From Bradyrhizobium sp. LHD-71 (GTDB lineage: Bacteria; Pseudomonadota; Alphaproteobacteria; Rhizobiales; Xanthobacteraceae), in NCBI RefSeq assembly GCF_031157255.1, contig NZ_JAVIFX010000032.1, positions 1-64,000 of the forward strand: a stretch of DNA of 64,000 nt, written 5' to 3'. Under the pieces are notes generated by a model, which searched no databases, was not told the origin of the DNA, and saw nothing but the letters and a program-made list of their open reading frames with translations. Positions within the stretch are counted from its first letter, which is position 1; each line of letters starts with the position of its first letter. Positions 1 through 8,218 of this stretch are shown here, piece after piece. Both the position numbers and the translations under genes were made by a program.

Positions 1-478
1 TTCCCTGCGCGATGGTCGGACGGCTTATGCCGTGCTCTCCCGGGAGCCGAGTTCCTTCTGGCCTCCCTCACCCTCACGGAATTCACCGGCCCTGCGCCGG
101 TTGGCGCAGACGCCGCCTCCGCAAGGGCTTGACCGTAGCAACGACGGCCAGGACCACACGGTTTTGCCGTACGCACGGTTCGTTGGCGCCACAGGGTTCG
201 GCGGCGTTGTGCACGTTGCCACCGGAATATGACGCGACGAACCTGACAGCGCCGCTCGTCCGCGCGATGCCTCAGGGCTCACGGAGAGCAATCCGCCCTG
301 CCCTTGGCTTTCGCGCACGACGCTGCTGCGTCCACCGCAAGCCCGGCTCTGCGACCACACGACAACATGACCGCCCCTCAAGGGTGAGCCGGGATGGGCG
401 ACACATACGCCAATTCCGAATTTCGGTAAAGTGGAATATTTTTCCGAATCTGGGTTGACAGAGGGCGACACATGCGAA
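1..478. repeat. candidate dispersed non-coding repeat
   Basis: About 480 bases with no supported gene. Overlapping open frames exist on both strands, but none resembles a known family and their composition is Arg/Pro/Ser-rich, as expected of GC-rich non-coding DNA. A 14-base word, GGGCGACACATRCG, occurs twice (396-409 and 463-476), the second just after a TTGACA. From memory this block resembles a sequence found in many copies in Bradyrhizobium genomes; that recollection is not proven here. The window edge cuts it, so its true boundary is unknown. Confidence 0.4.
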
Positions 479-503
479 TGCGGTAGCCCACGGATCGCTG
501 CAC

Positions 504-534
504 AAAAAAACACCCGGCGGTTTCCCGCCGGGTG
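504..534 (-). terminator. intrinsic terminator of the porin gene
   Basis: A perfect 10-bp stem, CACCCGGCGG (511-520) with CCGCCGGGTG (525-534), closes a 4-base loop. On the minus strand it is followed by seven T (504-510). It lies 23 bases past the porin stop codon, in the right orientation for that gene. Confidence 0.92.
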
Positions 535-557
535 CTCATTCAGCCGTTGCGAAGATA

Positions 558-2129
558 TTACCAGTTGCGCTGGGCGCGGAGCAGCAGGGTGATGCTGTCC
601 TGGTCCTTCAGCTGGTACAGGGCGGCCGGCTTGGCCGTCGTACCGGCACCGGCGTAACCGACGGTTCCAGAGTACTTCTGGTCGAGGCGGGTCCAGTTCA
701 GGTCGCCCGAGAACGTCAGGTTCTTGACCGGGGTCCAGCGGGTGATGAGGCCGACCTGGCCGATGGCGAAGTCAGGGTTACAACTCGTGACACCGGCGAG
801 ACCGCCGAACACGCCGCCTGCACCGCCAGCGCCGCAAAGAGCGGTCTTGGCGAGCGAGCCGTACTGCGCCTGAGCGTAGGCACCGTACAGCGCGGTGTTC
901 CAGTAGGGATCCCAGTTGTGGGTGTAAGCACCGCGGAAGCCCCAGGTCTTGACCGTCTCCTGCTGGCTGCCCGTGATGAACACGGTGTCCGGAGCATAGG
1001 CGAAGCCGACGCTCTGGTAGGCAACGCCCGAGTTGCCGAACATCGAGTAGGAGCTGCCCGCCAGGTTCTGGAAGTTGTAGCGGGTCGCACCGTCGGTGTA
1101 GACGCCCGAAATGTTGATCACGTCACCCGCACCGGTCGGGATGTTCTTGATCGACAGAGCGAGCTGAACCGCCCAGCCCCACTTGTCGTCGGGGTGGCCA
1201 GTCGGCTCGGTCGCGCCGTAGTAAGCGACGTGGTTGTCATGCGCAGCGACCGACGCCTGGAACATACCCCAGGCCTGGTCGACACGGACCATACCGACGA
1301 GGTTCGGCGAGCGCGAACCGCCGATGGCGTTGGTGCCATACGTACCACCGATCATGCCGCCTGCGGTCGCGCCGGTCAGGTTGACGTTGCCGGCCTGATA
1401 GTAGGCCGTCGCGTCTTCCGCCGAGAACGACGCCGTGATGCCCTGACCGAAGTCAGCGGTGTAGGTGAACTGGTTGACACCAGTGACCGTGCCGGAGCCG
1501 CCGACGAGGCTGTCGATGTTGTTGCCGGGATAGTTGGTCCAGGGCGCGTCGAACTGCGACACGGCCTTACCCATGGTGAAGCCGGCGAACTGGATGAACG
1601 CGTAGTACACGCCGAGCGAACCGGCCGAGGTGTTGCCGTCGGTGCCGTTGACCGACGAACCGACGAGCGCCGGCGTCGCGCCGGAGGTGTTGAGGCCGAG
1701 GTTGCCGGTATAGACCGTGCCACCCGTCGCAGAGCCGGAGCCCTGATAGCCGCCGGTGGTCCAGGTGAACACGCCGTCGAAGAAGGTACGGACGACGCCG
1801 TATTCGGTCGCGGTGCGCGTGTCGATGTTGAGATCCTGACGAGCGCGCATGTTGTAGTAGTTGCTCAGGCGGTTGTGCGCACCGGCCGGAGAGCCGTTCG
1901 AGATGCCGTAGTTGCTGTTGGTGTTGAACGCGACTTCAGCGCGCAGATAACCACCCAGCTTGATGCAGGTGTCGGTGCCCGGGATGTAATAGAAGCCGGC
2001 TCCGTACAGCGAGCAGATCTTCACGTATTCGACCGCCTTGGCCTTCACGGGGAGATCGGCAGCGAACGCCCCGGAGGCGGCCATCAGGCCGGCAGCCGAG
2101 CCGAGCAAAAGCGTCTTCGTTAACTTCAT
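558..2129 (-). CDS. outer-membrane porin (Porin_2 family)
   Basis: A 523-residue general diffusion porin of the rhizobial Porin_2 family, forming a beta-barrel channel in the outer membrane. The signal peptide (residues 1-23) ends ASGAFA before mature ADLPVKAK. The mature start carries the family hallmark EYVKICSLYGAGFYYIPGTD, then CIKLGGYLRAEV, and the protein ends in an aromatic-terminated strand (QRNW) as barrel proteins do. The start follows a strong GGAGG ribosome site (TGGAGGTTTACCTA-ATG). It is a single-gene unit with promoter at 2270-2298 and terminator at 504-534. The Gly/Thr/Ser/Asn-rich middle is normal for surface loops. Family call is secure; substrate is unknown. Confidence 0.95.
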   Translation of the reverse strand: MKLTKTLLLGSAAGLMAASGAFAADLPVKAKAVEYVKICSLYGAGFYYIPGTDTCIKLGGYLRAEVAFNTNSNYGISNGSPAGAHNRLSNYYNMRARQDLNIDTRTATEYGVVRTFFDGVFTWTTGGYQGSGSATGGTVYTGNLGLNTSGATPALVGSSVNGTDGNTSAGSLGVYYAFIQFAGFTMGKAVSQFDAPWTNYPGNNIDSLVGGSGTVTGVNQFTYTADFGQGITASFSAEDATAYYQAGNVNLTGATAGGMIGGTYGTNAIGGSRSPNLVGMVRVDQAWGMFQASVAAHDNHVAYYGATEPTGHPDDKWGWAVQLALSIKNIPTGAGDVINISGVYTDGATRYNFQNLAGSSYSMFGNSGVAYQSVGFAYAPDTVFITGSQQETVKTWGFRGAYTHNWDPYWNTALYGAYAQAQYGSLAKTALCGAGGAGGVFGGLAGVTSCNPDFAIGQVGLITRWTPVKNLTFSGDLNWTRLDQKYSGTVGYAGAGTTAKPAALYQLKDQDSITLLLRAQRNW

Positions 2130-2269
2130 TAGGTAAACCTCCAGGTCGATTCAGGGGGCTCGGCTCCTCGGAGGACACCGCTTCACCCTCATATTTCCGT
2201 TCAATTCAGATCCGCACTGAAGGTCCGGTCTGAAACGACAGCGAGGTGCCCCCCCTCCGTCGTGCTTCA

Positions 2270-2298
2270 CGTATAGTTTATAAAAACAACCGCCTCAA
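2270..2298 (-). promoter_or_regulatory. sigma70-type promoter of the porin gene
   Basis: On the minus strand TTGAGG (2293-2298) is followed by 17 bases and TATACG (2270-2275), a good housekeeping-type match. It implies an untranslated leader of about 130 bases before the porin ATG at 2129. This is inferred from sequence only. Confidence 0.5.
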
Positions 2299-2393
2299 TT
2301 TATTGATTTGGTGAACTGAAAGTTCGGCGACAGATGTTGCTCGCGAGCAACAGAGCAGCGGGAATTCCACCTAACACGTTGAATAAAAAGTAA

Positions 2394-2423
2394 AAAGCCC
2401 TCAGGGGGCATCCCGAGGGCTTT
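2394..2423 (-). terminator. rho-independent hairpin upstream of the porin promoter
   Basis: AAAGCCCTC (2394-2402) pairs with GAGGGCTTT (2415-2423), with extra GGG/CCC pairing inside. On the minus strand it runs into TTTTTACTTTTT, so it is oriented to end a minus-strand transcript before the porin promoter. No gene is visible upstream on that strand (2424-2664), so it could end a small RNA or block antisense transcription out of the MarR promoter region. On the plus strand the T-run is only TTTCTT. Confidence 0.55.
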
Positions 2424-2609
2424 CTTGGAGGTCTCACATCGCTGTCCATCGACGGGGTCAAGAGCAGCAAGGAATGAGTGTACGGAGACGTAATTGAATT
2501 AATTGATTTCTGCAAGCATCAAATCGTCGGACCATTTCAACAATGTCGCGCCTTTGGCCCTTGTCGGAGCGCGACATAGGAGACGTCCCCGCGATATCCC
2601 GATAGAACA

Positions 2610-2640
2610 TTGATCCAAGAACAAGAAAAAGAAGGATCAA
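2610..2640. promoter_or_regulatory. inverted repeat upstream of the MarR gene
   Basis: TTGATCC (2610-2616) and GGATCAA (2634-2640) form a perfect 7-bp inverted repeat with a 17-base spacer, 24 bases before the MarR-family start codon. MarR proteins commonly repress themselves from sites in this place, but their operators usually have closer arms, so autoregulation is a guess. Confidence 0.35.
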
Positions 2641-2664
2641 CGTCATTACGGGGGGCAACGCGGC

Positions 2665-3144
2665 ATGATCGAGAAGAAGCTCGACAAAACGATCAGGGAA
2701 TTCATCTGGAACATCGTCGAAATCCACGCGCAGCTGGACGACATTCACACCAGCTGGGCCGGACTGTTGGGCATTACCCAGCCGCAATGGCTGATCTTGA
2801 TGGCGATCACCGAGCTGGACGAAGGGCGAGGCGTTGCCGGCATCGAGATCGCGAACAAGTTGCGGGTCCACCCGGCCTTCGTGACCAACCAGACCAAGAT
2901 CCTGGAAAAGGGCGGCTTTCTATCGCGGCAGCCGGCAACGGACGATGCCCGCTTCATTCTGATGTCGCTGACCGCGAAGGCGACGGCGGAAATCGAGAAA
3001 CTGTCCAAGAGAAAGCTCGCCTTGAACTCGACCATGTTCAACGAGCTCGACGAGAAGACCTTGAGTGAACTGAATGCCGCGCTCGCAACCATTGCCAGGA
3101 ACGCCCGGCTGGCGGCACGATTGCTGGCTATCGACGCCTCGTGA
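2665..3144 (+). CDS. MarR-family transcriptional regulator
   Basis: A 159-residue winged-helix regulator of the MarR family. The DNA-binding core spans about residues 40-110: QPQWLILMAI, then a helix-turn-helix around GIEIANKLRVHPAFVTNQTKILEKGG, then the wing with the typical DDARFILMSLT (the family's D-x-R motif). Flanking helices would form the dimer interface. It stands alone, oriented away from the porin; the nearest downstream gene faces it from the other strand. The ligand is unknown. A 7-bp inverted repeat just upstream may be its own operator. Confidence 0.9.
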   Translation: MIEKKLDKTIREFIWNIVEIHAQLDDIHTSWAGLLGITQPQWLILMAITELDEGRGVAGIEIANKLRVHPAFVTNQTKILEKGGFLSRQPATDDARFILMSLTAKATAEIEKLSKRKLALNSTMFNELDEKTLSELNAALATIARNARLAARLLAIDAS

Positions 3145-3222
3145 TCGGCCTTCATGGCTCGCGACATCCACTCCAGCTCTTCACGACGAGGCCAAAGCGC
3201 GCACCGCCATGGCCTGACCGCG

Positions 3223-4302
3223 CTACAGGTATGTCACGGGTTCATGCTGACGGGCAGTCCCGAGCTTGCTGTCGAGCCAATCGAGCACGAAGTTGTCGAC
3301 GGCGATGAAATTCTCGACCTCGCCGAGCGGGTGCGGCACGTTGTTGGGCACGACGACCGAGCAATCCGCTCCACTCTCCCGATAGCCGGCTTGCAGGTCG
3401 AGAGCATCCTGCTCCCAGATCATGGAGCGAGTCCCGACGACCATGAGCAGCGGGCACGGAAGCCGGCGCGATGGCAGCAACGAACCCGCCGAGGCTCCGT
3501 CAGGGACGGCCGGTCCGAAACTGGTCATCCGCCGCAGCGCTCTCCGCATGACCGGCGTCGAGACACCGCCGTCGCACACCGCCGCCGCGATCCTGCGATC
3601 CGAGAGGGCGAGACGCGACGCGTGGGAGGCGCCCGCCCCTTCACCATAGATCGCGATCCGCTGCGAATCGACATCGGGGCGAGCTTCCAGATAGTCCAAC
3701 CAGCACTGAAGCCTGTGCTCCGGCTTGAAGGAGCGATGAACAGTCGAATTGCCGGCATTGACGAGCAGCAGCGACATGCTCCCGCAGAGCGAGGCCGGCA
3801 ACAGCCTGCTCATCATCGAGCCCAGGGTGATGTCCCCGTCGCTGACGCAGATCACCGCCGGCGCGGTAGGTCCGCGACGGAGCGCCGGCAGGAAGAAGCC
3901 GGCCAGCACCCCTTGATCGAAGAAATCGATCTTGACGCGCTCAATCGCCAGACCAGCCTCGGCCTCGAAGCCTCTCAGGCCGATACCGACCTCGTCTGCG
4001 AGATCGGCACTTTCGACATCCCCCGGACAGGACAGAGTCCTGACGACTTCGAGGGCCGTCAACGAGCAGAGCCACGCTTCCCGCGCAATCTCGGCGGACC
4101 CAACGTCGCGCGCGCTCTCGGCCAATGTGCGGTAGTCGTCTGCGAGTCTCAGCCAGTCCGAAATCCACAGACGCCGGTGCGTCTCACGCACGAGCTCGGC
4201 GACGGACAGGCTTTCGAAAAATTGTGACGCGCGATCCCGCAAGCGGGCCAGATTTTGCCCGGCACCGTCGCATGCGCCGCAAGGCCAATGATCCCCTTCC
4301 AT
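3223..4302 (-). CDS. alpha/beta-hydrolase-fold protein lacking the nucleophile
   Basis: A 359-residue protein with a helical N-terminal part (about 1-115) and an alpha/beta-hydrolase-like C-terminal part, similar in layout to FrsA or acyl-peptidase-type hydrolases. The nucleophile-elbow sequence reads RIAIYGEGAGASHASRLAL; the position usually held by Ser in G-x-S-x-G is Gly222. Late acidic and His candidates are still there (GTRSMIWEQDALDL and NVPHPLGEVE). It may be non-catalytic, or may use another residue. No operon partner: neighbours lie on the other strand. The ATG at 4302 lacks a strong ribosome site, so the start is uncertain. Confidence 0.65.
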   Translation of the reverse strand: MEGDHWPCGACDGAGQNLARLRDRASQFFESLSVAELVRETHRRLWISDWLRLADDYRTLAESARDVGSAEIAREAWLCSLTALEVVRTLSCPGDVESADLADEVGIGLRGFEAEAGLAIERVKIDFFDQGVLAGFFLPALRRGPTAPAVICVSDGDITLGSMMSRLLPASLCGSMSLLLVNAGNSTVHRSFKPEHRLQCWLDYLEARPDVDSQRIAIYGEGAGASHASRLALSDRRIAAAVCDGGVSTPVMRRALRRMTSFGPAVPDGASAGSLLPSRRLPCPLLMVVGTRSMIWEQDALDLQAGYRESGADCSVVVPNNVPHPLGEVENFIAVDNFVLDWLDSKLGTARQHEPVTYL

Positions 4303-5155
4303 CTCAGCCCCCGAGCGACGCCGTCAACAATTGCCCGGACTTGTGTCCAGACCGGCGAATTTCGCGTTCTGCACAGCGCCCTGCGCAACTGCTCGATGCC
4401 ATCGCAGGCGCACCGTTTCATCTAGGCGTCGCGCGGCGGGGGCACTGCGCGAGACGGCCGGCATCCCAAACGAGCCAACTTGGGCACCAAGTCGAGGCCG
4501 GCTCAACTCAATCGTCACGTCCCAGCTCCATCGCTGTTGCACAAGTCATTCGCCGCGCACACTTGCGATGCGGGCCTCGTCGTTTCTCGTTGCGATCGGC
4601 GATGAAGACAACTTAACCGCCGATAGAACAGACATGCCTGTCTGTGCCGTCATTGTGAAACCACGATATGGTGAGCGATGCGGCGGTTTGCCGCTTCATC
4701 GAAGCCAACCGGCGACATGACAGGACGATGACAGCGAGCCGGCCAACTTGCTGATCTTCTGCACGCGACGTGCGACGACGTATGATCGCACTTCACAGAG
4801 CGCCCGAACGGACGGGACATCCGAGAGATCGGATTCGGTGAAGTCAATTCGGTGACGCCTGCGGGATTGAGCAAGCGGACCGGGCGGCATGCGTCGAAGC
4901 CGCGAGCGCCTTGACCCGTCGCGCGACAAACGAGCGTCCGTGGCCAGATCGCGCGAGGCAGGCCGGCGTTCGCGCCAGCGGACGGAATGGTCGTCGAATT
5001 GCGCACCCCTCCATCCGGACGACCCAGACTCCGGTGCGGCCTTGTATGCATTATCCCAGTTGCCATCCCCGCGGACTTCGCTTTACATGCTGGCAACTCG
5101 CCCGCGGATGACGGCCGGGGCTCAAAAATCACACACATTCTCAAGGGGACGGAGC
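4303..5155. other. 853-base stretch without a supported gene
   Basis: Open frames here are short or resemble nothing I know, and none has a convincing start. The only structures seen are an inverted repeat at 4628-4645 and, at the right edge, the ribosome site of the next gene. It could hold a decayed gene; no family remnant is recognisable by eye. Confidence 0.6.
4628..4645. promoter_or_regulatory. TetR-operator-like inverted repeat
   Basis: ACAGACA-TGCC-TGTCTGT is a perfect 7-bp inverted repeat around a 4-base centre. Size and spacing fit operators of TetR-type repressors. No TetR gene is nearby and the closest start codons are over 300 bases away, so what it controls is unclear. Confidence 0.35.
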
Positions 5156-6220
5156 ATGGCGCGCAACATATTGATTCTCGGGGCTTCTTACGGCTCACTG
5201 CTGGGCACGAAGCTGCTGATGGCGGGTCATAACGTGACCCTGGTCTGCCGCGCCAAGACGGCCGCGCTGATCAACCGCGACGGTACCGAGGTGCGCATCA
5301 AACTGCGCGACGAGGCGGTGCACCGGGCAATCTTCTCGCGCAATCTGCCCGGCAAGCTCGATGCGGTGACGCCGGCCGATGTCGACCTCTCCCGCTACGA
5401 TCTGGTCGGCCTTGCGATGCAGGAGCCGCAGTACACCAACCACACGGTGCGCGTTCTCATGGTCAAGATCGCCGCGGCGAAGCTGCCGTGCCTGTCGATC
5501 ATGAACATGCCGCCGCTGCCCTATCTGAAGCGGATTCCGGCGCTCGCGGACATGGATCTCGAGGAGGCCTACACCAATGCGCAGGTGTGGGAGCGGTTCG
5601 AGCCGGGTCTGGTGACGCTCTGCTCGCCCGACCCGCAGGCGTTCCGTCCTCCGGAAGAAGCCGCGAACGTGCTTCATGTCGGCCTGCCCACCAACTTCAA
5701 GGCGTCGGTGTTCGCCGACGAGAAGCACAACAAGGTGCTGCGCGAATTGGAGGCCGACATCGACGCGGTGACGCTCGACGGCCTCGACGTGCCGGTGAAG
5801 CTGAAAGTGTTCGATTCGCTGTTCGTGCCGTTGGCGAAATGGTCGATGCTGCTGACCGGCAACTACCGCTGCATCACGCCCAACGAGCCGCAATCGATTC
5901 GCGACGCCGTGCATGGCGATCTCGAGCGCTCGCAGACGATCTACGACCATGTCGACGCGATCGCCCGCAAGCTCGGAGCCGATCCGCAGGACCAGGTGCC
6001 GTTCGCAAAATATGCCAAGGCCGCGGAAAGCCTGCTCAAGCCGTCATCTGCCGCGCGCGCGGTCGCGAGCGGCGCACCCTTCATCGAGCGCGTCGATCTC
6101 CTGGTGAAGCTGATCTCGCATCAGCTCGGCGCGCCCAACCCCGAGATCGACCGCACGGTCGAGACCGTGGATCTGAAGCTGAACGAGAAGATCGTGCAGG
6201 GCGGATCCGGCGCGCAGTAG
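5156..6220 (+). CDS. ketopantoate reductase-like NAD(P)-binding protein
   Basis: A 354-residue protein of the ketopantoate reductase (ApbA/PanE-like) superfamily. The N-terminus has a Rossmann strand-loop-helix, ILILGASYGSLLGTKLLMAGHNVTLVCR, with the nucleotide-binding glycines. A central block follows, and a helical C-terminal dehydrogenase half (about 190-350). The frame is open further upstream, but the ATG at 5156 has a strong ribosome site (AAGGGGACGGAGC) and begins exactly at the Rossmann strand, so I place the start there. It is monocistronic. True pantothenate synthesis is doubtful: it is longer than PanE, and paralogues often act on other 2-oxo acids. Confidence 0.8.
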   Translation: MARNILILGASYGSLLGTKLLMAGHNVTLVCRAKTAALINRDGTEVRIKLRDEAVHRAIFSRNLPGKLDAVTPADVDLSRYDLVGLAMQEPQYTNHTVRVLMVKIAAAKLPCLSIMNMPPLPYLKRIPALADMDLEEAYTNAQVWERFEPGLVTLCSPDPQAFRPPEEAANVLHVGLPTNFKASVFADEKHNKVLRELEADIDAVTLDGLDVPVKLKVFDSLFVPLAKWSMLLTGNYRCITPNEPQSIRDAVHGDLERSQTIYDHVDAIARKLGADPQDQVPFAKYAKAAESLLKPSSAARAVASGAPFIERVDLLVKLISHQLGAPNPEIDRTVETVDLKLNEKIVQGGSGAQ

Positions 6221-6245
6221 CGCGCTGTTCCGGCGGACGCCGGTC

Positions 6246-6830
6246 TCACGCGCCCAGGAACGATTGAACCCAGATCAGGCCGGTCACCGCGACCAGCGTG
6301 ACTGCGCCGGTGCGCGTGATGAGGTCGGGATGTCCGAGGCGGCGGGCGCCGCGGCCGAGCGTTGCGCCAAACGTCACCCACGCAATGCCCGCCGTGACGA
6401 TCAAGAGCGCGATCACGGCAAGCCGGGGCACCAGCTCGAACGGCCCCGCCTGGAGCGGCAGGAGCAGGAAGGCGAACACCAGCGCCTTGGGGTTCAAGAG
6501 CGTGGTGAGCAGCACGTGATTGAAGGTCACCGGTGCGCTACCCCGCAGTTCACGCGACCGGAACCGCCAGAGCATGACGGCCAGGCACAGGATGTAGACC
6601 GTCACCGCCACGCGAAGCACCATGGCCGCGAGCGGGATGTCGCTGACGATCGGACCGAGCGCGAGCCGCAGCAGCGTGATCGTCAGCAGATAGCCGGCGA
6701 GCTCGGCCGCGAGCAGATGCAGCGAGCGCGCGATGCCGCCCCCCGCCCCCGATGTCGCGAGCAAGGTGTTGGTCGGCCCCGGCAATGCCAGCAGGAAGCA
6801 GGTCGCGGTGAAGAAGGTCAGAAAACTCAT
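6246..6830 (-). CDS. LysE/RhtB-family amino-acid exporter
   Basis: A 194-residue inner-membrane protein with about six hydrophobic segments, typical of the LysE/RhtB translocator family that exports amino acids or small metabolites. The N-terminal family motif is clear: FLLALPGPTNTLLATSGAGGG, matching the PGP-N signature of RhtB-type exporters. The central LNPKALVFAFLLLP is the second conserved segment. It converges with the ketopantoate-reductase-like gene (25 bases between stops). Substrate cannot be told from sequence. Confidence 0.9.
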   Translation of the reverse strand: MSFLTFFTATCFLLALPGPTNTLLATSGAGGGIARSLHLLAAELAGYLLTITLLRLALGPIVSDIPLAAMVLRVAVTVYILCLAVMLWRFRSRELRGSAPVTFNHVLLTTLLNPKALVFAFLLLPLQAGPFELVPRLAVIALLIVTAGIAWVTFGATLGRGARRLGHPDLITRTGAVTLVAVTGLIWVQSFLGA

Positions 6831-7295
6831 CGGCCCAGCTAACAGGTTGCGGGCTCACGGACCTTGATCTGAATCATTCTCCGCCGCGAATGGGGATCCC
6901 TCATCTGCACCGTCGCTTGCTTCCAGGCGCGGCGCTGTTCGCGGTGTGGCGCAAACCCAACGACCATCATCGCCCCTGGTCGCGCGACGGATCGCCTTCG
7001 TGCTCATGCGTGGCCGGCCGATATCACGACTGCGTGAGACGATCGCAGGGCGCACGTCACATCCCGGCATCCGGCGAGCAAAGCAAACCGCTTCCACACG
7101 AAATCGGCGCCCTCGACGTGTACGCCCTCTGTTCGCGCAAACGTTGCATGCGCGCAGCACGGGCTCGGCTTCTTGCCCAGCTGCAAGAGAAATGAGCAAC
7201 ATATCTTTTCAAGTCAGGTGTCTATGACCTGTTTGCCGGTCTGTTTTTCCGGCTGGAATCGCAATGCACGGCTGAAACCGAGAAGAACAACAACA
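6831..7295. other. 465-base intergenic region
   Basis: Lies between divergent genes (LysE exporter on minus, Cys-cluster protein on plus), so it must hold both promoters. I see no convincing gene, hairpin or known operator in it. The reading frame of the next gene is open back to 7173, but with a poor start. Confidence 0.55.
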
Positions 7296-8114
7296 ATGGA
7301 TCAGGCGATGCTGACCGTCGTCCGCGCCGTGGAGGCGGGCGCGACGACGTTGAAGGGCGTGATCGACGCCACCGGACTGTCCCGTCTCAAGATCGAACGT
7401 GCGTTGAATCTGCTGGAGAAGCAGAAGCTGCTGGTCCGCAACGGCCAGGGCTTTCGCGCGACCGGCCTGCCGAAGGCGGTGCGGCCCGCTCGGCAGTGCG
7501 GCTCATGCAACGCCTGCTGCGATATTCTGGAGGTGGCCGCCGTCGACAAGCCGGTGAACCAGCTCTGCAAGCATTGGCAGACCGGTACGGGCTGCACCAT
7601 CTACGATCGCCGCCCGCAGATGTGCCGCTCGTTCGTCTGTGCCTGGTTGCAGGGCCATCTCGACGAGTCCTGGTTTCCCGCGCAAGCGGGCCTCGTGGTG
7701 CATTTCAGCCAGGACGCCGTGAACGTCACCGTCGACGACGAATGCCCCGATCGCTGGCGCGAGGAGCCCTATTTCAGCAAGCTCGTCGAATGGTCGCTGA
7801 ACGGCATCCGGCGGATCGGCAACCGCGGCTATGCGACCCTGGTCGTCGCCGGCGCGGACCGGTTCCTGCTGCTCGGACGCACCGTCGTTCCGGAGCCGAC
7901 GCTGTTCGGAACTGCGTTCCTGCCGCTCACTAGCGATACATTCCGGTTCTGGCGGGCGACGTCGCCGGAGCATCTGCAGCGGTTGCACGAGCGCATTGCC
8001 GAGATCGAACGCATCAGGCAGGAATTCGGCTCCTGCGCCATCCCCGAGAACGAAGACGACGATCCGCACGCGCCGTATCGGCCCGCACTTCTACGGTTGT
8101 CGCATCACGCCTGA
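7296..8114 (+). CDS. winged-helix/YkgJ Cys-cluster protein
   Basis: A 272-residue protein joining two modules. Residues about 5-55 form a small helix-turn-helix (AGATTLKGVIDATGLSRLKIERALNLLEKQKLLVR), as in DNA-binding winged helices. Residues 66 onward form a YkgJ-type zinc/iron-chelating cluster: CGSCNACC (68-75), then C-KHW, GCTIYDRRPQMCRSFVC. The eight Cys could hold a metal or Fe-S centre. I chose ATG 7296 because the helix-turn-helix begins there; an upstream start at 7173 adds an unrelated tail. It sits 104 bases before the HerA-like ATPase on the same strand. A metal- or redox-sensing regulator is plausible but unproven. Confidence 0.75.
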   Translation: MDQAMLTVVRAVEAGATTLKGVIDATGLSRLKIERALNLLEKQKLLVRNGQGFRATGLPKAVRPARQCGSCNACCDILEVAAVDKPVNQLCKHWQTGTGCTIYDRRPQMCRSFVCAWLQGHLDESWFPAQAGLVVHFSQDAVNVTVDDECPDRWREEPYFSKLVEWSLNGIRRIGNRGYATLVVAGADRFLLLGRTVVPEPTLFGTAFLPLTSDTFRFWRATSPEHLQRLHERIAEIERIRQEFGSCAIPENEDDDPHAPYRPALLRLSHHA

Positions 8115-8218
8115 ACTCTGCCGTGGGCAACGCAGCCTGATTCGCGCCCTGGCGCTCGACGCGCGCCGGCCGGGTTGATAAGCCGCTGTCCGCGAATGAC
8201 GGGGACTTGAGTCGGGAC

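Noticed and set aside
918-2123. 401-codon open frame on the plus strand opposite the porin
   Set aside because: It mirrors the porin codons, is Arg/Val/Asp-rich without any known domain, and the porin on the other strand has signal peptide, ribosome site, promoter and terminator.
3154-4227. 357-codon plus-strand frame opposite the hydrolase-like gene
   Set aside because: No domain, no ribosome site, and antisense to a frame with a recognisable fold.
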